DNA of 64,000 nt from Pseudomonas sp. 8O (GCF_902506495.1 NZ_LR733265.1:1548826-1612825); one strand, 5' to 3'. Shown: positions 53,935 to 63,825, counted from the first letter of the stretch. Notes: generated from the letters alone by a model not told the origin. Numbers and translations are program-made.

Positions 53935-54477
53935 TCAGTAAACATCAGCTTCAGATAAGAGCATACCAAGACTGTCCTTGCTGGAAAGGACATACGGCCC
54001 ACTGTATGGCCATTGAATACCTATTTGCGGATCATTCCAGTGAATGCAGCGCTCATGAGCGGGGGCGTAGTAATCCGTTGTCTTATACAGAAACTCGGCG
54101 GTTTCCGAGAGCACAACAAAACCATGGGCAAAACCTTCCGGAACCCACAACTGGTGCTTATTCTCCGCACTCAAGTGGGCACCCACCCAATGACCAAAGG
54201 TCGATGAGTTTTTACGGATATCCACGGCCACATCAAACACTTCGCCTTGCACTACGCGCACCAGCTTGCCCTGGGGTTTTTGTATCTGGTAATGCATCCC
54301 ACGCAGCACGCCTTTTAGCGAGCGCGAGTGGTTGTCCTGCACGAACTGCACCGAGCGACCAATAGCTTCTTCAAACAGGAGGTGATTAAAGCTTTCAAAG
54401 AAAAAACCCCGTTCATCGCCAAATACCTTGGGTTCGAAAAGAATGACATCAGGGATGGCTAAAGGCGTTGCTTTCAT
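53935..54477 (-). CDS. rmlC: dTDP-4-dehydrorhamnose 3,5-epimerase RmlC
   Basis: 180 residues, a cupin-fold epimerase for dTDP-L-rhamnose synthesis. The family core FVQDNHSRSLKGVLRGMHYQ and EVFDVAVDIRKNSSTFGHW is present; the catalytic His is in RGMHYQ and the acid residue in DVAVD. Its start shares a base with the rmlA stop codon (TGATG). Confidence 0.97.
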   Translation of the reverse strand: MKATPLAIPDVILFEPKVFGDERGFFFESFNHLLFEEAIGRSVQFVQDNHSRSLKGVLRGMHYQIQKPQGKLVRVVQGEVFDVAVDIRKNSSTFGHWVGAHLSAENKHQLWVPEGFAHGFVVLSETAEFLYKTTDYYAPAHERCIHWNDPQIGIQWPYSGPYVLSSKDSLGMLLSEADVY

Positions 54478-55361
54478 CAGTAAATGGTCTCGCTCAGAAG
54501 TCGTTTGAGGTATTGCCCGTAGCCGTTCTTGGCGAGCGGCGCTGCGAGTTTTTCAAGCTCTTCAGCCGTAATCCATTTCTGGCGATAGGCAATTTCTTCC
54601 GGGCAGGCGACTTTCAGGCCCTGGCGGTTTTCAAGGGTGGCGATGAACTGACTGGCCTCCAGCAGCGACTCATGGGTGCCGGTATCCAGCCAGGCGTATC
54701 CGCGTCCCATGATTTCAACGCTGAGTTGGCCCTGCTCCAGGTAGAGGCGATTGAGGTCGGTGATTTCCAGTTCGCCACGCGGGGAGGGTTTGAGGCTTTT
54801 GGCCAGCTCCACGACCTGATTGTCATAGAAGTAGAGGCCGGTGACGGCATAGCTGGATTTCGGCACCGTCGGTTTCTCTTCAAGGCTGATGGCCTTGCCC
54901 TGATCATCGAACTCGACCACGCCATAACGCTCGGGGTCATGTACGTGGTAAGCAAACACACTGGCGCCGTGCTCGCGCGACATCGCGCTCGTTAGCAGCT
55001 CCTGGAAATGATGACCATGGTAGATGTTGTCACCCAGCACCAGCGCCGCCAGATCGTTGCCAATGAACGCTTCACCGATCAGAAAAGCCTGGGCCAACCC
55101 ATCCGGCGATGCCTGCACGGCGTAGGAAAGGCTGAGCCCCCACTTGCTACCGTCGCCCAATAGCTGTTCGAAACGCGGGGTGTCTTGCGGCGTGGAAATG
55201 ATCAGGATTTCACGAATACCCGCCAGCATCAGGGTGCTCAGCGGGTAATAGATCATCGGCTTATCATAAACCGGCAGGAGCTGCTTGGAGATCGCCAGGG
55301 TCGCAGGGTGCAGGCGAGTGCCTGAGCCGCCTGCCAGGATGATGCCTTTACGTTTTAGCAT
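54477..55361 (-). CDS. rmlA: glucose-1-phosphate thymidylyltransferase RmlA
   Basis: 294 residues. It makes dTDP-glucose from Glc-1-P and dTTP. The nucleotide-binding motif GGSGTRLHP and the EEKP motif (ISLEEKPTVPKS) are intact, with the metal-binding Asp in LVLGDNIYHG. Start: ATG at 55361 gives the family length; an ATG two codons upstream (55367) overlaps the rmlD stop and is also plausible. Third gene of the rmlBDAC series. Confidence 0.97.
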   Translation of the reverse strand: MLKRKGIILAGGSGTRLHPATLAISKQLLPVYDKPMIYYPLSTLMLAGIREILIISTPQDTPRFEQLLGDGSKWGLSLSYAVQASPDGLAQAFLIGEAFIGNDLAALVLGDNIYHGHHFQELLTSAMSREHGASVFAYHVHDPERYGVVEFDDQGKAISLEEKPTVPKSSYAVTGLYFYDNQVVELAKSLKPSPRGELEITDLNRLYLEQGQLSVEIMGRGYAWLDTGTHESLLEASQFIATLENRQGLKVACPEEIAYRQKWITAEELEKLAAPLAKNGYGQYLKRLLSETIY

Positions 55362-55363
55362 GT

Positions 55364-56260
55364 TCATTTCTCTAGTACTTCTGTGAGCATCCGTGCCACA
55401 CCGACTTGCCACTCGGGCAAGTTCAGCGCAAAGGCCTTTTGCAGTTTCTGTGTATCGAGTCGTGAGTTGTTCGGCCGTTTGGCCGGGGTCGGATAAGCGC
55501 TGCTGGGGATAGCGGCAACCTGGTTGCCGTGCACCTTGAGGGCGACACCTTCGTCCGCTGCTCGCTCCAGAACGAAGCGCGCATAGGCATGCCAGCTGGT
55601 CTCACCGGACGCAGCAAGGTGATACAGCCCTCCCAACTGGGGCTGTTTCAGGGTCGAACGAATAAGATGTGCGCTGATATCTGCCAACAGCTCAGCCCCG
55701 GTCGGCGCACCGAACTGGTCAGCAATCACGCTGAGGCTATCGCGCTCACGGGCCAGACGCAGCATGGTCTTGGCGAAGTTGTTGCCACGCGCGGCGTATA
55801 CCCAACTGGTGCGCAGGATCAAATGCAGGCAGCCACTTGCCTGGATTGCGCGCTCGCCAGCCAGCTTGCTGGCACCGTATTGATTGAGGGGCGCAACAGC
55901 ATCCGTTTCGCACCAGGGGCGTTCACCATCGCCGGCAAACACGTAGTCGGTGGAGTAATGCACCAGCAAACTACCCAACTGCTTGGCCTCACGAGCCAAT
56001 ACGGCAACAGCCTCGGCATTCACCCTAAAGGCCAGGTCAGTCTCGCTCTCGGCCTTGTCAACGGCGGTGTAGGCAGCGGCATTGACGATCACATCCGGCG
56101 CGAAACGTTGCACGGTCTCTGCCAAGCCGCCGAGGTCAGACAGGTCACCGCAGTAGTCGCTGCTTTTGGAGTCAAGCGCCAGCACGCTGCCCAATGGGGC
56201 CAGGCTACGTTGCAGCTCCCAGCCAACCTGGCCATTTTTACCTAGCAGCAATATTTTCAT
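55364..56260 (-). CDS. rmlD: dTDP-4-dehydrorhamnose reductase RmlD
   Basis: 298 residues of the short-chain dehydrogenase fold. NAD(P)-binding GKNGQVGWEL at the N-terminus and the catalytic YGASKLAGE are present, with STDYVFAG. It reduces the last intermediate to dTDP-L-rhamnose. The ATG at 56260 overlaps the rmlB stop codon (ATGA), which rules out the longer frame upstream. Confidence 0.97.
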   Translation of the reverse strand: MKILLLGKNGQVGWELQRSLAPLGSVLALDSKSSDYCGDLSDLGGLAETVQRFAPDVIVNAAAYTAVDKAESETDLAFRVNAEAVAVLAREAKQLGSLLVHYSTDYVFAGDGERPWCETDAVAPLNQYGASKLAGERAIQASGCLHLILRTSWVYAARGNNFAKTMLRLARERDSLSVIADQFGAPTGAELLADISAHLIRSTLKQPQLGGLYHLAASGETSWHAYARFVLERAADEGVALKVHGNQVAAIPSSAYPTPAKRPNNSRLDTQKLQKAFALNLPEWQVGVARMLTEVLEK

Positions 56261-57327
56261 GCACTGCGTCCGCGATAGTTGGTTTCCATCCATTGGCGGT
56301 AATCGCCAGACAGCACGTTGTTCACCCAGGTTTGATTGTCCAGGTACCACTGCACTGTCTTGCGGATACCGGTTTCAAAGGTTTCGGCGGGTTTCCAGCC
56401 CAACTCAGTGGCCAGTTTGGTCGCATCGATCGCATAGCGCCGGTCATGCCCGGGGCGATCGGTAACGTAGGCAATTTGCTGCTGATACGGCTGGCCATCG
56501 GCGCGCGGACGTAGCTCGTCCAGCAGGGCACACACAGTGCGCACGATTTCCAGGTTGGGCTTCTCGTTCCAGCCACCCACGTTGTAGGTCTCGCCCAGCA
56601 CGCCAGCTTCAAGCACGCGGCGGATGGCACTGCAGTGATCCTTGACGTAAAGCCAGTCGCGGATCTGCTGGCCGTCGCCATACACCGGCAAAGGCTTACC
56701 GGCCAGGGCGTTGACGATCATCAGCGGGATGAGCTTTTCCGGGAAATGATATGGCCCATAGTTGTTCGAGCAATTGGTGGTGAGCACCGGCAGCCCGTAG
56801 GTGTGATGGTAGGCGCGCACCAAATGGTCACTGGCCGCCTTGCTGGCCGAATATGGGCTGTTGGGCTCGTACTGATGTTTTTCTGTGAACGCCGGCTCAT
56901 CCTTGCCCAAAGAGCCGTAGACCTCGTCTGTCGACACATGGAGGAAACGAAACGCCTGCTGCGCCTGGGGCTCGAGCGCCTTCCAATAAGCACGTACAGC
57001 TTCCAGCAGACGGAAGGTGCCGACGATGTTGGTCTCGATAAAATCTTCCGGCCCATGGATGGATCGGTCGACATGAGACTCCGCAGCGAAATTGAGAATG
57101 GCCCGCGGCTGATGTTCAGCCAACAAACGTGTCACCAGGGCGCTGTCACCAATATCCCCCTGAACGAATAGATGCCTGGCATCACCCTCCAGGCTGGCGA
57201 GGTTTTCCAGGTTGCCGGCATACGTCAGTTTATCCAGGTTGATCACCGGCTCATCGGACTGGGCCAGCCAGTCGAGCACGAAATTACTGCCGATGAAGCC
57301 GGCTCCGCCGGTTACAAGAATAGTCAT
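56257..57327 (-). CDS. rmlB: dTDP-glucose 4,6-dehydratase RmlB
   Basis: 356 residues. NAD-binding GGAGFIGSNFVLD, catalytic YSASKAASDHLVR and the STDEVYGSL motif are present. It converts dTDP-glucose to the 4-keto-6-deoxy sugar, the first committed step to rhamnose. It begins only 3 bp after the stop of the upstream GT2 gene, so the rml genes are co-transcribed with it. Confidence 0.97.
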   Translation of the reverse strand: MTILVTGGAGFIGSNFVLDWLAQSDEPVINLDKLTYAGNLENLASLEGDARHLFVQGDIGDSALVTRLLAEHQPRAILNFAAESHVDRSIHGPEDFIETNIVGTFRLLEAVRAYWKALEPQAQQAFRFLHVSTDEVYGSLGKDEPAFTEKHQYEPNSPYSASKAASDHLVRAYHHTYGLPVLTTNCSNNYGPYHFPEKLIPLMIVNALAGKPLPVYGDGQQIRDWLYVKDHCSAIRRVLEAGVLGETYNVGGWNEKPNLEIVRTVCALLDELRPRADGQPYQQQIAYVTDRPGHDRRYAIDATKLATELGWKPAETFETGIRKTVQWYLDNQTWVNNVLSGDYRQWMETNYRGRSA

Positions 57328-57330
57328 GCG

Positions 57331-58377
57331 TCAGATTTTCCCGAGAATAGCCGCAGCGATCAGGCCAATATTGCCCAGCAGTGTTTGGCGGTAGATACCG
57401 CTGCGTTTTAGATGGATAAGGCGAGGGATAAGGCTCATACCACGGGCGTCAGCAAAGCGCTGAAGTACTTCCCGGTTTTCGGTTGTCAGCCTGTGCTCTA
57501 GCGTCAGTAGCGCAGAGATGTTGCAGTCATTCCAGTGCTTGAAGCGCCCCTGAAACAGCATACGGATACGTTTTGAACGAGCTGCCCAGTTGGCATTCAT
57601 GCCCACCAGGTTACCGCCGTGCTGGCGATAGCGCAGTGTGGGCTTGCTGTCATAGAACACGCGACCGCCACAGCCCGTGACCACCATGTAGGCCCACCAA
57701 TCGTGGGTGATCACAGACTTGTTTTCCCCGGCTTCGCGCAAGAGTTCTCGCGCAGCATTGTTGAATACCATGGTGTTGCCACCACCGATGTTCTGTATCA
57801 AGGCATTGGCGAAAGCAGGAGTTTTGGTAAACAGTGGTGATATGCCGATTTCATTATTCTCGGCATCAACCAATCGGGTGCGCGAGCAGTACAAAGCCGG
57901 AACACTGGGTGGCACAGTGGTAAGCCACTGCAATGCCCTCGATAATTTATCAGCCTCCCACACATCATCCTGATCGGAATAGGCATAGAAGTCTGCGTCG
58001 ACACCGGCTCTGCAGGTTAGCGATAGGAAGTTGGCAGCAAAACCCTCCGCTGGCCCAAAATGAATGGATAAACGACCAGCAGGCCATTGCGCCTTGTACG
58101 CCATGAGAATGGAGTGCGTATTGTCCTTTGACCCATCATCAGAGGCCCAGACCTCCCAATTGGTATGGGACTGATTTGCAAAAGAGTCTAACTGTTCAGG
58201 GAGATAATGCTGACCATGAAAAGTACACAAGAGAATGGCAACTTTGGGCATTTGCTCATGATGCTCTGGTGGTAATACGGGTACTACTATTCCAGCAGCA
58301 TTTACGTCATCACTAGAAGAAACCGAATTTATATTTTCGGAGTTAGGCGAGGGTACTTTCAGCTGTTCCATCAACAT
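57331..58377 (-). CDS. GT2 glycosyltransferase (rhamnosyltransferase-like)
   Basis: 348 residues as read from 58377. The GT-A core has VAILLCTFHGQHYLPEQLDS, ASDDGSKDNT and the D-x-D-type YSDQDDVWEADK, typical of GT2 enzymes that use dTDP-rhamnose or similar donors. The first 42 residues are polar and lack homology; an ATG at 58251 (MPKVAILLCTF) would be the normal family start. No membrane segment is evident. It leads the operon feeding rmlB. The specific donor and acceptor are unknown. Confidence 0.85.
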   Translation of the reverse strand: MLMEQLKVPSPNSENINSVSSSDDVNAAGIVVPVLPPEHHEQMPKVAILLCTFHGQHYLPEQLDSFANQSHTNWEVWASDDGSKDNTHSILMAYKAQWPAGRLSIHFGPAEGFAANFLSLTCRAGVDADFYAYSDQDDVWEADKLSRALQWLTTVPPSVPALYCSRTRLVDAENNEIGISPLFTKTPAFANALIQNIGGGNTMVFNNAARELLREAGENKSVITHDWWAYMVVTGCGGRVFYDSKPTLRYRQHGGNLVGMNANWAARSKRIRMLFQGRFKHWNDCNISALLTLEHRLTTENREVLQRFADARGMSLIPRLIHLKRSGIYRQTLLGNIGLIAAAILGKI

Positions 58378-59190
58378 ATCTAGTAATCAGGCACCTAGAA
58401 GGTGCCACCACATCCCACTGAAAGCTTTTAAAAACATCACTTGAGAACACTCCTATCAGACCAAGCAATACGCAGAGGCAAAACGGCTAGTCATTGCCCT
58501 CTACGAAACGGAAGCAAATCTCGTGAAATGCGAATGATTGCCCCATGCATCAGCCTGCTCATCACATAAGACCACAGCTAGCTCACCACATACAGGTGAC
58601 GCAGTCTGAATTCCCTTCGGCACCATCTTACGCAAATCACGCTTTGTGTAGAGCACCACTTGTCTCGTTCAGCCCTCCAGAGAAACGCTGAAAACACCAC
58701 CATTCCCAGCATCATTCCCACGCTGGCAGGACAGCGGAGCAACCCGCTGCCGCTGGGCTCCCGCCTGCGCAGGAGTGACGATAAATGGCTTTTTCAGTAC
58801 ATCCCTGAGGGTAAAGATGCGATTCTACATCGTTCGGAAAGCATATTTATTTAAGGATAGTCTGAAACAGGAGGTTATTTCTGACCGCCTCCGGCCCTAC
58901 TGATTTCGAGAACGGTGAGCTGATCAGGCATGCCACATGTCACAGGTTTCGGCGCTTATGAGCGTTGCGAACACCTCGCTGCATCCACTTCTCTCATCCC
59001 GGGAATGTAGTCGACACAGGCTCAACAGAAACCGCGATGCATGGCGTATGGAACAACTGCTACGACTACTGGCTACCCAGATCGAGCCGGCTCGACTTCG
59101 CCATCGCCGAGCGTCTGCGCGCGGCCGGCGCACATCACCGGCCGCGCGCTTAACGTGCATAATGCGCCGATCATTTCTGCCCGGTTTGCC
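58378..59190. other. intergenic region between the glycan operon and dctB
   Basis: About 810 bp between divergent genes. It should hold the promoter of the glycan operon and of dctB. Around 58470–58530 a short frame (KQYAEAKRLVIALYETE) resembles a gene tail without a start. GCCTGCGCAGG near 58770 is part of a common repeat type. No RNA gene or full coding frame was found. Confidence 0.5.
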
Positions 59191-61005
59191 ATGAGCACGA
59201 ACACTGCCACTCCCCGTCGCCTGCGCTGGCGCAGCCTCGTGCTGTTGGCGCTGCTGCTTGCGCCACTGCTGTGGCCCGTTCACTTCCTGGCCGAGCGCTA
59301 CTACCGCGAAGTGCTGATCGAGCAGAACCGGCAAACCCTCGATCTGTACGTCGCCAACCTGCTCGGTACGCTGCGTCGCTATGAGGTACTGCCGCAGATT
59401 CTTGGTGACCTTCCAGGCCTGCGCGCCGCCCTGCATTCACCTGAAGACCCCGCCGCGCTGGATAACGCCAACCGCCTCCTGGCCCGTGTGAAAAGCCAGA
59501 CCGGCGCTGACGTCATCTATCTAATGAACCCGCGCGGCGTCACTCTGGCCGCCTCCAACTGGGACAAACCCGACAGCTTCGTCGCCGGCAACTTCGCCTT
59601 CCGCCCCTATTTTCGTGAAGCGCTGGCCGGGCGTCTGGGACGCTTCTTCGGTCTGGGTACAACGTCCGGCAAGCGCGGTTACTACTTCGCCTACCCGGTG
59701 CGCGAGGACGAGCACAACATCGGCGCGCTGGTGGTCAAGGTCGACCTCGACCATACCGAAACGCTATGGGGCAACACACCGGAACAGCTGCTGGTCACCG
59801 ATACCAACGGCGTGGTGATTCTCACCTCGCGCCCGGACTGGCGCTTTCACGCCAGCCGGCCACTGGACCGCGTCGAGCAATCGGCCATCGCCGCCAACCA
59901 GCCCTACCCGACCCAGGCGCCACCCCTTCTCGATCTCGATCCCAACGCCTGGCTGACACAAAGCCGCGCTCTGGAAGAGACCGGCTGGACAGTGAGCATT
60001 CTCGCTCCACGCATACTGCTCGACCGCCCCGTGCGTAGTGCCGTGGCCGTAGGCGCGGCCGCCCTGCTGGCACTGCTGCTGCTGCTTGGTCTGTTGATAT
60101 TGCGTCGCCGTCACTACCTCGAACGTATCGCCCTCGACGCCCGCGCCAAGGCCGAGCTGGAGCAGCGCGTCGCTGAGCGTACGCAGGATCTGGAGTTACT
60201 CAACAGCCGCCTCAAGCAGGAAGTGCTCGAGCGTGAACAGGCCCAGCAGGAACTGGTGCGCGCCCAGGACGAACTGGTCCAGACCGGCAAACTCTCGGCA
60301 CTCGGCACCATGAGTGCCAGCATCAGCCACGAACTCAACCAGCCGCTGGGGGCGATCCGCAGCTATGCGGAGAACGCCAGTACTCTGCTCGATCATCAGC
60401 GCACCGACGATGCTCGCGCCAATCTCAGATTGATCAGCGAACTGACCGAGCGCATGGCCTCGATCATCGCCCACCTGCGCGCCTTCGCTCGTCGTGATCG
60501 CCACGCACCGGAGCGGGTTGCCCTGCAGCCGGCGCTGGACGATGCGCTCGCGCTGCTGGCAAAGCGCCGCCGGGCCATGGATGTGGAGCTGATCCGTGAC
60601 CTGCCGGACGCCACCCTCTGGGTCCAGGCCGGTGAAACGCGGCTGCGCCAGGTGCTCGGCAATCTGCTCGGCAATGCACTCGATGCGTTGGTCGATAGAG
60701 CGCCGCAACGGCGCATCTGGATCAGCGTCGAGCATCAGGCCGAGTACCTGCACCTGCTGCTGCGCGACAATGGCCCGGGCTTCTCGCCCGAATCCCTGGC
60801 GCGCGCGCGCGAACCCTTCTTCACCACCAAGACCAGCGCCCAGGGCCTGGGGCTGGGTCTGGCCATCTGCGATAGTCTGGTGCGTGCGCTGGACGGCGAA
60901 CTGCTGCTGGCCAATCATCCATCCGGCGGTGCGCTGATCACCCTGCGCCTGCGCCTGGCCACCCCCGGCGTCAATCTGCAACCCTCAGAGGACCCTTCGC
61001 CATGA
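59191..61005 (+). CDS. dctB: C4-dicarboxylate sensor histidine kinase DctB
   Basis: 604 residues. Two membrane segments (LVLLALLLAPLLWPVHFL near 18; VAVGAAALLALLLLLGLLIL near 285) flank a periplasmic dicarboxylate-sensing PDC-type domain (FRPYFREALAGRLGRFFGLG). A coiled coil, the H-box SASISHELNQPLGAIRSY and the ATPase motifs NALDAL and GLGLGLAICDSLV follow. It phosphorylates DctD. The ATG at 59191 gives the usual N-terminus; its stop overlaps dctD (ATGA). The order dctB-dctD-dctP matches PAO1 PA5165–PA5167. Confidence 0.95.
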   Translation: MSTNTATPRRLRWRSLVLLALLLAPLLWPVHFLAERYYREVLIEQNRQTLDLYVANLLGTLRRYEVLPQILGDLPGLRAALHSPEDPAALDNANRLLARVKSQTGADVIYLMNPRGVTLAASNWDKPDSFVAGNFAFRPYFREALAGRLGRFFGLGTTSGKRGYYFAYPVREDEHNIGALVVKVDLDHTETLWGNTPEQLLVTDTNGVVILTSRPDWRFHASRPLDRVEQSAIAANQPYPTQAPPLLDLDPNAWLTQSRALEETGWTVSILAPRILLDRPVRSAVAVGAAALLALLLLLGLLILRRRHYLERIALDARAKAELEQRVAERTQDLELLNSRLKQEVLEREQAQQELVRAQDELVQTGKLSALGTMSASISHELNQPLGAIRSYAENASTLLDHQRTDDARANLRLISELTERMASIIAHLRAFARRDRHAPERVALQPALDDALALLAKRRRAMDVELIRDLPDATLWVQAGETRLRQVLGNLLGNALDALVDRAPQRRIWISVEHQAEYLHLLLRDNGPGFSPESLARAREPFFTTKTSAQGLGLGLAICDSLVRALDGELLLANHPSGGALITLRLRLATPGVNLQPSEDPSP

Positions 61006-62387
61006 CCAGCGACAGCGCCATCGACAGCCGCATTCAGGTACTGCTGATCGACGACGACGCCCATCTGCGCCAGGCACTCAGCCAGACGCTCGACCTGGCC
61101 GGGCTCAAGGTCCTCAGCCTGGGCGATGCACAGGGTCTGGCCGCGCGGATTCCCGCTGGCTGGCCAGGCGTTGTGGTCAGCGATATCCGCATGCCTGGCA
61201 TCGATGGCCTGCAGCTGCTGCAGCAATTGCGCGAGCGCGATGCCGAACTGCCCGTGCTGCTGATCACCGGTCACGGTGACGTGCCGCTGGCCGTGCAGGC
61301 GATGCGCGCCGGCGCCTACGATTTCCTGGAAAAACCCTTCGCCAATGATGATCTGCTCGACAGCGTACGCCGCGCGCTGGAACTGCGCCGCCTGGTGCTG
61401 GACAACCGCAGCCTGCGTATGGCGCTCAATGACCGCCAGCAACTGTCCAGCCGCCTTGTTGGCCAATCGCCGGCCATGCAACGCCTGCGCGAACAGATCG
61501 GCGCCCTTGCCAGCATCGCCACCGATGTCCTGATTCTCGGCGAGACCGGCGCCGGCAAAGAGGTGGTCGCACGCGCCCTGCACGACCTGTCCAACCGCCG
61601 CGAAGGGCCCTTCGTCGCCATCAACGCCGGCGCACTGGCCGAATCGGTGGTGGAAAGCGAGCTGTTCGGCCATGAGGCCGGCGCCTTCACCGGCGCGCAG
61701 AAACGGCGGATCGGCAAGTTCGAGTTCGCCAACGGCGGCACCCTGTTCCTCGACGAGATCGAGAGCATGAGCATGGATGTGCAGGTCAAGTTGCTGCGCC
61801 TGCTGCAGGAGCGGGTGGTCGAGCGACTCGGTGGTAATCAGCTGATCCCACTGGATATCCGCATCATTGCCGCGACCAAGGAAGATCTGCGCCAGGCTGC
61901 CGATGCCGGGCGCTTCCGCGCCGACCTCTACTACCGCCTCAACGTCGCGCCGCTGTCCATCCCGCCGCTGCGCGAGCGCGGCGAGGACGCCCTGCTGCTG
62001 TTCCAGCATTTCGCCGATGGGGCGGCCGCCCGCCATGCGCTGGCGCCGCGCGAGCTGCAGCCAGGGCAGCGCGCGCTGTTGCTACGTCATCCCTGGCCAG
62101 GCAACGTGCGCGAACTGCAGAACGCTGCCGAGCGCTTCGCGCTGGGCCTGGAACTGGCGCTCGACAGCAATGCGCCGAACCTGCCACCGGTCAACGGCGG
62201 GCTCAGCGAGCAGGTCGAAGCGTTCGAACGCGCCCTCATCGCCGCCGAGCTGAGCCGCCCACACGGCTCGCTACGCAGCCTGGCCGAAGCCCTGGGCGTG
62301 CCGCGCAAGACCCTGCACGACAAACTGCGCAAACATGGGCTGAATTTCTCCGGCGCTGGCGGAAGCTCGCCAGAGGACTTCGACTGA
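61002..62387 (+). CDS. dctD: sigma-54-dependent response regulator DctD
   Basis: 461 residues. Receiver domain with phospho-acceptor Asp in VVSDIRMPGIDG; AAA+ domain with Walker A GETGAGKE, the sigma-54 contact loop GAFTGA, and Walker B GGTLFLDEIESM; and a Fis-type helix-turn-helix at the end (RSLAEALGVPRKTLHDKLRK). It activates sigma-54 promoters of the dicarboxylate transporter; one lies at 62527. Confidence 0.96.
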   Translation: MTSDSAIDSRIQVLLIDDDAHLRQALSQTLDLAGLKVLSLGDAQGLAARIPAGWPGVVVSDIRMPGIDGLQLLQQLRERDAELPVLLITGHGDVPLAVQAMRAGAYDFLEKPFANDDLLDSVRRALELRRLVLDNRSLRMALNDRQQLSSRLVGQSPAMQRLREQIGALASIATDVLILGETGAGKEVVARALHDLSNRREGPFVAINAGALAESVVESELFGHEAGAFTGAQKRRIGKFEFANGGTLFLDEIESMSMDVQVKLLRLLQERVVERLGGNQLIPLDIRIIAATKEDLRQAADAGRFRADLYYRLNVAPLSIPPLRERGEDALLLFQHFADGAAARHALAPRELQPGQRALLLRHPWPGNVRELQNAAERFALGLELALDSNAPNLPPVNGGLSEQVEAFERALIAAELSRPHGSLRSLAEALGVPRKTLHDKLRKHGLNFSGAGGSSPEDFD

Positions 62388-62526
62388 CTGGCGGCAAACC
62401 GCCAGATCAGGACGTATCGATAGGTCGGGGAGCGCTTCGAAAGGCCCGCGCCGCGATTGGCCAGAAGCCATCAAGGCCGCTGGCCAAGGGCTTTCGCGCA
62501 CTTGTCATGCGTATGCCACAGAGGTC

Positions 62527-62542
62527 TGGCACAAGGGTTGCT
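62527..62542 (+). promoter_or_regulatory. sigma-54 promoter of dctP
   Basis: TGGCACAAGGGTTGCT matches the consensus TGGCAC-N5-TTGCW; the -24 GG and -12 GC are 12 bp apart. Transcription would start near 62553, giving a leader of about 140 bases before dctP. DctD is the expected activator. Confidence 0.88.
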
Positions 62543-62695
62543 CTGGATTTGCCCCACGCGAACCCACAAGTACAAGTCCAGGCCTCGCTAATGCCACCGG
62601 CGTTTTTCTCCAAGCCGCCTAGACTTGCTCTTGTCCGTTCGTCAGCTGCGCCCCTCGGCGCAAATGCGATAAACACAACAAGAGGAAGCATCCGC

Positions 62696-63685
62696 ATGTT
62701 CAAACTGACTGCCAAGGCGCTGGCTTGCGCCCTGTCCCTGTCCATCGCTGGCGTGGTTCACGCTGCCGACCCGATCGTCATCAAGTTCTCCCACGTGGTT
62801 GCCGAGCACACCCCGAAAGGTCAGGGTGCCGTTCTGTTCAAGCAACTGGCTGAAGAACGTCTGGGCGACAAGGTCAAGGTCGAGGTCTACCCGAACTCCT
62901 CGCTGTTCGGCGACGGCAAGGAAATGGAAGCGCTGCTGCTCGGCGACGTCCAGATCATCGCCCCGTCCCTGGCCAAGTTCGAGCAATACACCAAGCAGCT
63001 GCAAGTATTCGACCTGCCGTTCCTGTTCGACGACATGGCTGCAGTCGATCGCTTCCAGAAAGGTCCGGAAGGCCAGAAACTGCTGACCTCCATGACCGAC
63101 AAGGGCATTACCGGCCTGGCCTACTGGCACAACGGCCTGAAGCAGCTGTCGGCCAACAAGGCGCTGCTGGAGCCGAAAGACGCCCGTGGCCTGAAGTTCC
63201 GCGTACAGGCGTCTGCCGTACTGGAAGAGCAGTTCAAGGCCGTGCGCGCCAACCCGCGCAAGATGAGCTTCGCCGAGGTTTACCAAGGTCTGCAGACCGG
63301 CGTGGTCAACGGTGCCGAAAACCCTTACTCGAACATCTACAGCCAGAAGATGCACGAAGTGCAGAAGTACATCACCGAGTCCAACCATGGCCTGCTGGAC
63401 TACATGCTGATCACCAACACCAAGTTCTGGGAAGGTCTGCCGGCTGACGTACGCGACGAGCTGAACAAGATCATCGCCGAGGTCACCGTCGAGGTGAACA
63501 AGCAGGCTGACGCCCTCAACGAAGGCGACAAGCAGCGCATCGTCGAAGCAGGCACCACCGAGATCCTGAGCCTGACTCCTGAGCAGCGCGGCCAATGGCG
63601 CGACGCCATGCAGCCGGTATGGAAGAAGTTCGAAGGTGAGATCGGCGCTGACCTGATCAAGGCCGCGCAAGCTGCCAACCAGTAA
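62696..63685 (+). CDS. dctP: TRAP transporter C4-dicarboxylate-binding protein DctP
   Basis: 329 residues. A signal peptide (MFKLTAKALACALSLSIAGVVHA) precedes the periplasmic TRAP binding protein. FSHVVAEHTPKGQGAVLFKQ and the conserved Arg segment DARGLKFRVQAS (the carboxylate-binding Arg) are present. It binds succinate, fumarate or malate for DctQM. AGAGGAAG lies 8 bases before the ATG at 62696. The open frame upstream crosses the sigma-54 promoter and is not coding. Confidence 0.95.
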   Translation: MFKLTAKALACALSLSIAGVVHAADPIVIKFSHVVAEHTPKGQGAVLFKQLAEERLGDKVKVEVYPNSSLFGDGKEMEALLLGDVQIIAPSLAKFEQYTKQLQVFDLPFLFDDMAAVDRFQKGPEGQKLLTSMTDKGITGLAYWHNGLKQLSANKALLEPKDARGLKFRVQASAVLEEQFKAVRANPRKMSFAEVYQGLQTGVVNGAENPYSNIYSQKMHEVQKYITESNHGLLDYMLITNTKFWEGLPADVRDELNKIIAEVTVEVNKQADALNEGDKQRIVEAGTTEILSLTPEQRGQWRDAMQPVWKKFEGEIGADLIKAAQAANQ

Positions 63686-63700
63686 TAAGGCCGGAGAGCC

Positions 63701-63799
63701 GTAGGGTGGGCAGAGCGTCGATGCTCTGACCCACCACGACGCCCGCGACGGGCGTCGATCAACGCTGTAATCGGTGGGCCGGCTACCGTCCCACCCTAC
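63701..63799. repeat. REPIN-like element with terminal inverted repeats
   Basis: GTAGGGTGGG at the left end and CCCACCCTAC at the right end are perfect reverse complements. The 99-bp unit also has inner hairpins (CAGAGC/GCTCTG; GACGCCCGC/GCGGGCGTC-type). It lies between dctP and dctQ. It resembles the cluster at 3100 in carrying GGTGGG arms. Confidence 0.65.
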
Positions 63800-63825
63800 G
63801 CCCTTTCCATTCGGGAGAACCGACC

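Noticed and set aside
58470..58530. Short frame KQYAEAKRLVIALYETE as a gene fragment
   Set aside because: Too short, no start codon and no identified parent protein.
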